A stretch of 64,000 nucleotides of DNA, from contig BSQZ01000009.1 in the NCBI GenBank assembly GCA_033239005.1, positions 8,778,252 through 8,842,251 on the forward strand, read 5' to 3'. Shown piece by piece: positions 48,801-60,800 of the stretch (position 1 is its first letter; each line of letters opens with the position of its first letter). Under the pieces are notes generated by a model. That model saw nothing but the letters and a program-made list of their open reading frames with translations. It was not told the origin of the DNA and did no database searches. The position numbers and the translations under genes were made by a program. The stretch comes from Lamellibrachia satsuma. Taxonomy: Eukaryota; Annelida; Polychaeta; Sabellida; Siboglinidae.

Positions 48801-51800
48801 AGCACTTGTTGCAATGGTCTCAGCACTTTTCACGTCGTGTCTATGGCACTGATCCAGTAATATCACTGTAAATATAAATATCTCAACTTTCCTTGATAGC
48901 GCTAAACTAACGCACAACGCAGGGCATGATGACACTATATCAAGAATTGTTAATCCACCATGGGAAAAATAGCAGTATTTTCTCAAATTGTGCTGTAGTA
49001 AGAACTTTTATAACTTTTAGAAGTTTTAAAAATACTGAATGGTTATCTCAAGTCTGAAGTAGTTATACTCCAAACAGCCCAATCTTGAGCTAACGCATGA
49101 GTTTGGACCAACGGCTCGTAGTGTCTCTTCCGAAAGACACGGGCAAAGTGGGGTGAACGAAATTGCCCAAGCTTCGAAACAGCGGAGGTGGAATCGAACC
49201 ACCGTCCTCTCGATTGACAGGCGGGTGCTCTAACCATTAGATCACCGCTCCCCACGTTATGAAGATATTGATAGAAATATTTTCTTAAAACAAAGAGTTT
49301 AGAGTAGAGGCACAAAGCAGTGTAGATTGGATATGAGAATGCACTCATTTTCACAGAGGGCAATAAACAAATGGAACAAACCTAATGAATATGTTAATGC
49401 TAACAGTGTGAATATAAAAATAAAATAAAATTAACAGATATCTGATTAGGGCTTGCCATTTGTAGGTTAAGCATTGTTGCACTAGATAAGCCAATGGCTT
49501 CCTTACCCACTTGCCGTCTGGAGTGTCTTGGTTGGGTGGCAGTCTTGTGAAATATGGTTAAATCTGCATGTTGCAGTGATGGTCCGGCCATTCTCAACTG
49601 GCTCACTGTCCTCATGGAGCCAGCAGAGAGGAGCAGTCTGGAGATCCCGAATCATGTGGATCCTCGTGAAGCCTACGTGGCGCAGATCTTCTCACCCGGT
49701 CGTTTCAGCACACTTGCCATCCTCAAGGCCTGCAATGTGAGTAGCTTCCACTCGAGCCTCCAAAGTAAGACCATATATATTATTACTATGCATTTGCATT
49801 GTGCTATGGGTCCAGGTTAAAAACCTGCTCAGATGCACTAACAAGACAATACAAAGTTAATTTTAAAATAAGTTGAAACATTAAAATAAAATTTAAGACG
49901 AACAAACATAAGTTAAATGAGTTTAGCAACTAAATTAAGTTGATACATTAGATAAACAGTTAAATATAATAAGTTAAATAAGTCAAACGTCCCAGTCATT
50001 AAAATGTCACTTCTGCTAGCAACAGAGTTGTTGGAATAGGCAGGTGTGGTTATAATTCTGATATTGTCTAAAGCCTTTAAACCATTGAAATAGATATATT
50101 TAATCGCTATAATGTCATTCCTTGAGAGTATTGATTGTTACCAAATAGCCACAAATTGCATGGATATAGCAGTTTAGAAAATTGTAATGATAACATACAA
50201 ATGAACCCAACTATTTGGCAAATAGATATAGAGCCAACGTGAAATAACCCTTGGTGTCTCTGGTTCATAATATGATGGTGAAGTAACCCATGGTGCCTCT
50301 GGTTCATAATATGATGGTGAAATAACCCATGGTGCCTCTGGTAAAGTAACACGTGGTGCCTCTGGTTCATAATATGATGGTGAAATAACCTGTGGTGCCT
50401 CTGGTGCATAATATGATGGTGAAATAACACGTGGTGCCTCTGGTTCATAATATGATGGTGAAATAACCCGTGGTGCCTCTGGTGCATAATATGATGGTGA
50501 AATAACACGTGGTGCCTCTGGTTCATAATATGATGGTGAAATAACCCATGGTGCCTCTGGTAAAGTAACACGTGGTGCCTCTGGTTCATAATATGATGGT
50601 GAAATAACCTGTGGTGCCTCTGGTGCATAATATGACGGTGAAATAACACGTGGTGCCTCTGGTTCATAATATGATGGTGAAATAACACGTGGTGCCTCTG
50701 GTTCATAATATGATGGTGAAATAACCTGTGGTGCCTCTGGTGCATAATATGATGGTGAAATAACCCATGGTGCCTCTGGTGCATAATATGATGATGCAAT
50801 AACCCATGGTGCCTCTGGTGAATAATATGAAGGTGAAATAACCGTGGTGCCTCTGGTGCATAATATGATGGTTAAATAACCCATGGTGCCTCTGGTACAT
50901 AATATGATGGTGAAATCACATGAGATTGTCGACGGAAATACACGTAATCTTTTGCCATACAATGAAACAATTACAAATCTATGCCAATGCATGCTCAATT
51001 GCATTCAAAGTTATCCAAACGTCCAATAAGCCAAAGCATTATTTTTGGTACAATGTATTCTTTGCTGAAACAGTATTCTTTAACTATTTGTGTTCTTGTC
51101 GTTGCCGTGGACACATCCTTGTTCCGACTCTCTAATTTCAAGTACTAAATGACGTGTTGTACTTCCGTCGACACTCGATCCTGCAATGCATTTATACACG
51201 CCTGCCATCTAGCAAATAAAAACATGTTTTCAGAGTGCCAACTATTTATATAAACTTGTGTTTCAGATCTACAGACGCTGCTTGGACACGGCCCAGCTGC
51301 CCGACGCTGCCAGTATTCCGGTCAGCGCTCTCAAGGCGGAAGTACTCACCATCATTGAACACGAGGTAGATACTGAGAGACAGGGAAATCCATGGGTCTG
51401 TCTGGTATAGGCCAACATGCCACGCAGTACCACTGCGATGGATTTTACCACGCTACACTACTAGTTATGCTGTCACTTCTTAAGTTCTTATTGTTTCTTT
51501 GTTTGGCATAAATTAAAGTTGGCATCACAAAGACAAAGCACGTGAGAAATCATGACATCAGAAACTCAAAGCATAAAATATTATTTATGTATCCCGCTAC
51601 TGAGTGGATTAAACTGAATGTTCCTATGTGTGGCCGTAGGTTGTTCGATGCAACAATACGAACACTTGACGAAAGAGTTGTAAGGTTTGAAAAAAGAGCA
51701 AATTTTATTGCCGGATTATCTCATGGTAACTGGAAATTGTATAAATGGATCTATGCATTATAATAACAACATAATTATGAATTAAAGCCAGCATTAAAAT

Positions 51801-54800
51801 TACTGCTGTTTACATGCATTGACATTATCAATACCAAGAATTCACAACATAAAAAGTATGTCAGCACCAAAGGTGAGGGACCGACCGCCAAAATAAAAAT
51901 TACTGTAGTACCTCAATCAAGAACATGGTATGACTGGCACATACATTAACAATGACATACATCATGAATTACCTAAACAAAGTTGCACACAAAACTTAAG
52001 AAACACTTGAACTAATAAAGTAACTTTTAGAAAGAGGTGGAGGTTTTGAAATTTCTTCTCGTGGAAAAAGAACTGTCAGCGATGGCGGAAAATTCGAAGT
52101 GATTGAGCCCAGCCCATTTTCCAGGGAAGACAGGATACTCCTTCGCATCTACATAAAGATCATTCTAATAAATCAGAACTTCGCATTTGGCTGTCGGTCG
52201 TAACAGTAAGAAATAAATAGTGTAGTGGAACATACCATTCATGTGAAACCGTTACTGTATGTATTAAATGTCAACATTTAAATATCTATATTATAAGTAA
52301 AAACATGGTTCTTCCAGTGTATCCCTGTATCCCAGGATAATATACATGGTTCTTCCAGTGTATCCCTGTATCCCAGGATAATATACATGGTTCTTCCAGT
52401 GTATCCCTGTATCCCAGGATAATATACATGGTTCTTCCAGTGTATCCCTGTATCCCAGGATAATATACATGGTTCTTCCAGTGTATCCCTGTATCCCAGG
52501 ATAATATACATGGTTCTTCCAGTGTATCCCAGGATAATAGACAAAATACATGTTATCGTAAATAAGTGATTTTCCACTACGACGGTGAGTGACTGCAGCT
52601 TGTTGATGAATGACAGTGACATCGTATGACTGTGCTTGTAGATCCAGGTGGCTGCAAGTGAGTACGAGATGGCGGAGGAGGAATACTATCAGCTGCAGCT
52701 AGAGCAGTGGTCTCGTTTCTACTCCTGCTGCCTGCAGTATCAGGAGGTACACCTTCGCACTCTCAGTCCATTTGTCATCGTTATTCTGATATTGTCACTT
52801 TGTGAATCGATGTTTGTGGTTAGAGCTCTCCACTGTCTGTCATTCTCGTGCTCGAAACCTGTATTTGAAATGTATTCACTATTACTTATTGACCGATCGG
52901 TCGGTCAGTAGTACTGGATATTTGGTCAACTTCTTTCAGCCCTCATTACCTACATGTGTGGTTATGAAGCAGTAGCAATAAGCAGCATAGTTCAGTTAAT
53001 ATGAATACATATTTATATTGTGAAATTCCGAGATTCTGTATAGACATTTTCCAAGTGTAGAATCTGTATGCATTCGTAACAATGAAGTTATGTAATAGGA
53101 ACCCAGACATGCGTAACAATAAAGTTACATAATATGTACCCAGGCATGCATTCGTAACAATAAAGTTATGTGATCGGTACCCAGACATGCATTCGTAACA
53201 ATAAAATTATGTGATAGGTACCCAGACATACATTTGTAACAATAAAGTTATGTAATAGGTACCCAGACATGCATTCGTAACAATAAAGTTATGGAATAGG
53301 TACCCAGACATGCATTCGTAACAATAAAGTTATGGAATAGGTACCCAGACATGCATTCGTAACAATAAAGTTATGGAATAGGTACCCAGACATGCATTCG
53401 TAACAATAAAGTTATGGAATAGGTACCCAAACATGTTTTCTGTTGGAAAAGCTCTGAGACACAGCCAATACAACATGTGTTTCTGATGACATTTCAGCAA
53501 GGCACACGCGCTCTGGGAATCTTTGTGGATGGCATCACTGGCATGGTGTCTATAGTGAAGAGTGTAAGTAATGAGGAATTGTGTAAACCATTACATTTTC
53601 ATGACTGGTATATTAATTTTAGAGTAATTGTGTTGATGTAAACAGTACCAGAGAATACTTGTAGCTATGACTGATTTGAAAGATAGTGTTTTCTTTGTAT
53701 GATTATGTCATGATTTCCCCCAATGTTAAATGTTGATATTGCATGATGACTGGTAATTTTTTTCTTTAAGAACTGCCAGCTGTTCATAAGACAGTTACCC
53801 ATATGGATCATCTGTGCTGTTGCAGAACTTGGCCAGTTTTGTGCGGATCTGCGACCCGATGGAACACATCCACCTGACATCTGAATCTCACAGTATCCCA
53901 GAAATGCTCGTCTCTATGCCAAAATTCGCCAATGGTAGGACGTGGAGTTATCTCTGCCATATCCCACTCTGTTGACCACATAGTCTGCCTGACCCCACTG
54001 TTAACCATGCAGTTTGCCTGCCTGCCAGACCCCACTTTGTTGACCATGCAGTTTGCCTGCCTGCCAGACCGCACTCTGTTGACCATGCAGTGTGCCTGCC
54101 TGCCAGACCCCACTCTGTTGATCATGCAGTTTGCCTGCCTGCCAGACTCCAGTCTGTTGATCATGCAGTTTGCCTGTTTGTCAGACCCCACTCTGTTGAC
54201 CATGTAGTTTGCATGCCTGCCAGACCCCACTCTGTTGACCATGCAGTTTGCCTGCCTGCCAGACCCCACTCTGTTGACCATGCAGTTTGCCTGCCTGCCA
54301 GACCCCACTCTGTTGATCATGCAGTTTGCCTCTCTTCCAGAGCCTCAACTGTGTAATGACATGCTGCTGTTGATCGAGTCTATCAAGCTGATCGGCCTGT
54401 GCCTCACAGACGAGGTGCCGTATTACTTTGAGCAGGATCTCTATCACGCCCAGTGTCCTCGGGAGGTTGCCAAGTCTATCGCTATGAACCTTGTCGCTGA
54501 CCAGTCCATGTGAGTGTCCATTTAGTGAGATCTTCTTAGCTGACAAACCAGGCGGTCATTACAATTCCAGCCAAGGCTTAATTCAACCCACGCAAGCCTT
54601 AAGAATAGCGACAATATATTTCTTGAAAGGTAAATGTAGTTTTAATGTCGGTGAAATGTAAATTCATTGTAATTTGGATCAAAAGTCAATAGATGAAACG
54701 TTTTCATCAGTGTATTACTGGCCTGCCAAGAACTAGTAACACATAACAGTGTAAATTTTTTGAAAACGTCATGCATTTCATTCAACAAATTTACATTGCC

Positions 54801-57800
54801 AACTGGTCTTCTTCCGAGAAAAACTTAAATGCTTATGAAGTTTGGGGTGACTAAATAGTGCACTACATGCCACTGATTGTAACTTCCCATAAATTTACCT
54901 TAGTGATGAAGAACGCCTAAAAGAATGTGGTTTAACAACCCTAGAGAAAAGGAGGTTAACATGAGATCAAATTGAAGTTTTTAAGATATTGAATGGGATG
55001 AAGATATTAATAGAAATATTTTTTTCTTGCTCGAGAAAGATAAATCTAGAGGACATCAGATAACATTAATAAAGGATCAGTGTAGATTGGATATCAGGAA
55101 GTACTCGTTCTCACAGAAGACAAACAATGAATGGAACAAATTGTCTACAGATTGTGTAACTGCTAGCAGCGTGAATATGTTTAAAAACAAGGTTGACACA
55201 TATCTCAGGAGGGTGGGTTACACATAGATGAAAAAAATGTTGGACTTTCAATAAGCTAATGGCTTCCTTGTCCACTTGCCATCTGGTCATTTGCCTTGGA
55301 TGGCAATCTTGTTAAATCTTGTATATCCAAGCACTCAGAAGTCACTATCTTAATCCAGGCACTCATACTTTCTAAATCCCATATCAAACCAAACACTGAT
55401 AGGTGCATTACTGATGCTAGGAGCTGGAGTAACAAATATTTGATTGGGATGTGAATATTTGAATGTGTTTACAAAACAAAATTAACAAATACTTCAGAAG
55501 GACGGGCTACAAATCGATGAATAATTGTTGTTGTTGGCTGTAAGCCAGTGGCTTCCTTGTCCACTTGCCATCTGAGTGTTTTGCCTTAGATGACAATCTT
55601 GTTAAATGTATATGAGAAACAAGTGTGTGCGTTACAGCAAAGAGGTGAGTCTACTGGCAGAGCTCGAGAGACAGGTCCAGAACATAGAGGATGTCTTCCA
55701 GGTCGTCAGCATCCTTATTGAGCTGTTGGATCTGGGCCAGGGTCAGACAGAGGTACTGCTGCCCGATGACGCATGTGAGTCGGATCGGGGGAAGTTCTAA
55801 GGCATCCAGTACTTAGTGTGAGGCGCGACGTCTCTGTTTACTTGCCTCGGTTATTGCTGTTGAATTATCTTAGTTATGCATGTTGAATTGTTTTAGCTAT
55901 TGCTGTTGAATTATCTTAGTTATGCCTGTTGAATTGTTTTAGTTATTGCTGTTGAATTATCTTATTTATGCCTGTTGAATTGTTTTAGCTATTGCTGTTG
56001 AATTATCTTAGTTATGCCTGTTGAATTGTTTTAGTTAATGTTGTTGAGTTATCTAAGTTAGTGCTGATAAAATGTGGTGATTTGTTGGATCTGTTATTAT
56101 TGTTCTGATATCAAAGACACAGCAAATATGTGTTCATGCATATCTTTTATCTTTGTATTATTTTATTAAGATCGTTATTAGTTACCAACACTTCTTGTCA
56201 CCTACAGTTGTTCTTTTAGGTCCCAGTGTTTTTTATACCCATTTAAGCTGTAGTTGGTACACAGTGTCCATTGTAGCAAACAGGCTATTGACACTGTCAA
56301 GTTACGTCTTGTTTGGAATGTAGTGGTGTGATCACTGTTTCTGCTCTGTCTACAGCGGTCGATGCCGCCCGCCAGCTTCTCGTCGGACACCTGTTTGGCA
56401 GTATGTCAGGCGTCCGTCTGCTGTGTAACAGCACTCGCCAGATGGCGCTTGCAAGGCTTGAAATTGCACGTAATCTGCTCATCTTGCTGACTTTGATGGT
56501 ACAACTTACTGGACAGGTGAGACACGCACCAGGGGGCGCTATTTTTATGTTCGCCCACCAGGGGACATTCAGTTGAAAATTTAAGTCTTAGTTGAACCTT
56601 TGTTGTGTAAACCTGCTACGGCAAGAAATATGTCGTAATTATTATATTATAAAGTCCTATTTGGTTTTAATATTTACTCACATTAGACATAACAAAATAA
56701 AGTTAAGCAGTCCATAAGTCTCTTGAGAATACGGGACCAGAGTCCTATTCTTATTGGAATGATGGGATAAGCAGTCATCCTATTTTTTTATCACCATGTG
56801 GAAATTCAGTTATATAATTTCTCTAGTCGATATAGTTTTTTAAATATTGAATGAGTTTGAAAATATTAGATAGCAGTATTTTTTTCTTATTAAATAAAGG
56901 AAGAGAACTAGAGGACACAAAGTAACGTTATTGCAGCAACAGTGTAGATTAGACATAAGAAAGTACTCATTCTCACGCAGGACAATAGAGGAGTGTAACC
57001 AATTATCTACAGATTGTATTAATGCCAGCAGCGTGAATATGTTTAAATACAAAATTGACAAATATCTCGCAAGGGCGGTTTACACATAGATGAATAATTG
57101 ACTCGATAAACTAATAGCTTCCATGTCCACTTGCCATCTGGGTGTTTTGCCTTGGATGGTAATCTTATTAATCAGGGTTCGTACAGGGCATGGAAATCCT
57201 TGAATAGCATGGAATTTCATTAGTCCAAAATCAAGGCCTTGAAAGCTTTGCATTTTTATAAATGGCATGGAAAAGCCTGGAATAAGTTTTTGAAAATAAA
57301 ATGGCAGATTTCCATTCTGCCCCTATCCACCGGGTGCTGCCATGATTTTAGTGCTTGGTGGTCATAGACAGAACCAGCGTAGCCCGTGAACTGGTGAAAT
57401 GATATATGTCATATAATATAATTATTAAGCTTAAAATGTATGTTTGTAAGTTGCTTTTGGCATGGATTTTCTTTAAAGGAAACCTTTAAAAGCTTGGAAT
57501 TTTATAGTTGCTGAGGTGTATGAACCCTAATTAATGTAATTCTGTTTAATTCGCTGCAATAAAAATAAGATTTGTATGTTTAAATCCACATCACAGGCGA
57601 GTCTACAGCTCGCTGGAGTGAACATCATCACGTCCGAGCTGATCAGCCACGTCACCATTCTCGTGCAGTCCTACTACATCATTAAGTGGTGCTGTGACAC
57701 TGTCGCCACTCCACCTCCAGCCAATGTCATGTGAGTTACGTTTTGTTGCTCTCCTCTACCACTGAAGTCCGGAGTGAGGTTGTCATCGATACTGGTCGTG

Positions 57801-60800
57801 TTTTTTTGTTTTCCTTCTTCCGTCATTGATCCCGTTTCACTGCCGTGTCCCCCCCCCTCCACTCCCCTCTGTGCCTCGTTCCCCACTCCTGCGAAATCTC
57901 TCTTAATGCAGTCCTCCCATTCGCTCTCTTCATCAACCATTCCCCTTCCATTCCTTGCATATGTCCAGCCCACTTTCAGAGTGTCTATTGCATTATTTAA
58001 AACACATCTTTTAGAGTAATGTTTTTAAAATATACTGACAAATATTTGTATACACACCTATTATTATTATTATTACATATATAATTTTTTTATTTATGGT
58101 AATACTATTTTTATCATTCATGGAATACATTAATTTTTAGAATAATTATTGTTGGTATAGTTTTTATTAGAATTGTAAGTTATGGTTACATGTATGTAAA
58201 GTGTTTAACAAGATTGCCATCCCAAACAACAAGTTCCTGATGGCAAGTGGACAAGGAAGCCATTGGCTTATCGAGAGTCCAAAAATTTTCTCATCTATAT
58301 GTAGCCCGCCCTTATCAAATATCTGTCAATTCTATTTTTAAATGTATTCACACTACTAGAATTAACACAATCATTTGGCAGTTTGTTCCATTCATGTATC
58401 ACCCTCTGTGAGAAAGAGTACTTTCTCATGTCCAACATACACTGCTCCTTAACTAATGCTGCTTTATGTCCTTTGGTTCTACTGCGTTCTTTAAGTTTGA
58501 AGAACATATTCCTGTCAACATCCTCATAACCATTCACTATTTTAAACACTTCTATTTGGTCTCTTCTTAGTCTCCTGGTCTCTAGTGTTGTCAAACCACA
58601 TTGTAATTAGCGACTTTCGTAACTAAGGTCTCAATTCTGGAATCATTTTAGTTGCTCTTCGTTGTATTCTTTCTAGCTTGTCTATGTCCTTCTTACGATA
58701 CGGCCTCCATGCTTGAATACAATATTCCAAATGTAGTTTAACTATTGCTTTGTACAGGGGTACAATTAGCTGTTTCTCCTTATACATGATAGTTCTCCTA
58801 ATTAGCCCTAGAATTTGATTTCCTTTCGAAGCAGCAATACCACATTGCTCTGAAACTTTCATGTCAGCACTAAAAGTCCTTTTCTTGTGTGGTTCTACCT
58901 AGTACACCATCCCCCATTTTATATTCTTCGTCCATATTTCCATGTCCTATGTGTATACATTTACACTTCCCAAAATTTAAAAACATTTGCCATTTTTCTG
59001 ACCATTTAACTAATTTATCTAGATCATCCTGTAAACTTTGTTTATCTGTATCATTCCAGTTGATTACATCATTGCCTATGCCATGGGCTTTTAGTTTAAG
59101 TAACAATCTTTGATGTGGCATTTTATCGAAAGCTTTCTGAAAATCTAAGTAGACAACATCCACTGGTGACCCGTCATCTACCCACTTTGTAATTTGTTCA
59201 AAAAAACATAAGAGATTAGTTAGACATGACCTTGCTTTTAGGAACCCATGTTGAGATGTATTTATTAATTTATAGTTTAAAAGGAATTCCATCATGTGGT
59301 CCCTAATTACTGTTTCGAGTAATTTACATAAAACTGATGTTAAATTCACTGGTCTGTAATTTTCTGGCTTGTTCCTCGATCCCTTCGAGGAACAAGCCAG
59401 TGCCTGAGAGATATTTTCGTTGGTCAGATGCTGTATATATACTTTGCTATTATTATTCTATTTGCCCTGTATATATATACTTTGCTATTATTATGCTATT
59501 TGCCCTCTCCGCAGAGATAAGTGGCCATTCTATCAGTCTTGGGGATGGGTGGAGACCTCTACAGGACAAATAGAACAGCCCTTCATGCACTAACTTTGAC
59601 ATTCATATTGAGCCATCACAATACAAAACTGCCTGCATACTTTCAGTGTCAGCGCCCTTAAAGGTACATAGTCTGATTGTTTTATCATAAAATAATGTTG
59701 TATAGTATAAACTACATCTGTTCTAGCATCTTGATCACTCAGATATGTTTTAATTAACCACAGTGTGTTAATATAATTTGACCGTTATTTGATTAATTTC
59801 AATGTTTCGACCCGAATATCATGCTCACATTGCCTGCAGAACAGTAAGGTCAATATTTTTAAACAGATAACGGTCAACTTATATTTGTAAATTGTGGTTC
59901 ATTCAAACACATTTGGGCGATCAAAATGTTAAAATAGAGATAAACCTCTGTAGTTTATACCATAAAACATGATTTGACAATAACAACGGTCGGTACCTTT
60001 AAGGACAGTCATCAGAAAATCAACAATGGTTTTTAGGGAAATACGTTGACATACATTTCATGGGAGTTAGCAGCTGTTTGTTTAGCATTGTCCGTCAATG
60101 TATTTCCCAAAAAACAGTGATGCACAATGCTAAAGAAACAGCTGCCGACCCCCACGAAATAAATTTCACGTAGAGTCGTACATCAGTGTTTTAATATTGT
60201 CCCTTGTCATGTCTGATTTATTGCCGTTGTTTCAGAGATTCAAATGTTCACCAACTGGAGGCCCTTGACTTAACTGACACGTTGCCCGCTGGCTCACTGC
60301 AGAAAGAACGTGAGTACCTTCCTTCTCAGACTACGCAGTTGCAACGGCAAAGTACCTTGAATGTGTTAGAAATTCCGGTGTCTTGGGTTGTGAAATTAGA
60401 CATTGTTTATCTTGCAAGAAACTTGGTTTGTATGATGGTTTTGAAATTAAAATGGTAGATAAATGGGACAAACACAAAAATTAGTGCGTTATGTAAACCA
60501 AGATAATGTTGAACATTAGCCATTGTAAGTAGGACAGACACAAACGTTAGCTCCTTATATAAACCCAGATAATGTTGAATATATAACTTTTTAACTCAAT
60601 TATTTGGTACAATTAATCAATAAAATATTTTGTGTATATCATATTTGTTTGTATATATGTATATATTTTATGCAGAAATTAAATAAATAAAAAGCTGCTC
60701 TAAAATGTATGTTATTTTTTAGCATTCAGTATTCTGTTCACACAGTTTTATTTCGACATGGAATTGATTATTGGAATTGGAAGTTTTGAGGTGTAATTGG

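Noticed and set aside
47674..48836. CRISPR-like array
   Set aside because: Contiguous tandem units with no spacers, in a eukaryotic intron.
47614..48871. About 200-residue frames on both strands ([21 protein letters not shown])
   Set aside because: Stop-free 21-bp minisatellite; the NUP160 frame itself meets TAA directly after the exon 10 donor.
49181..49249. tRNA-Asp gene
   Set aside because: Imperfect stems and an attached SINE body with a related copy elsewhere; better explained as a SINE head.
50107..51004. 230- and 276-residue minus-strand frames
   Set aside because: 39-bp repeat artefacts inside NUP160 intron 11.
51542..51763. 73-residue frame in NUP160 intron 12
   Set aside because: No splice sites, no family, unremarkable composition.
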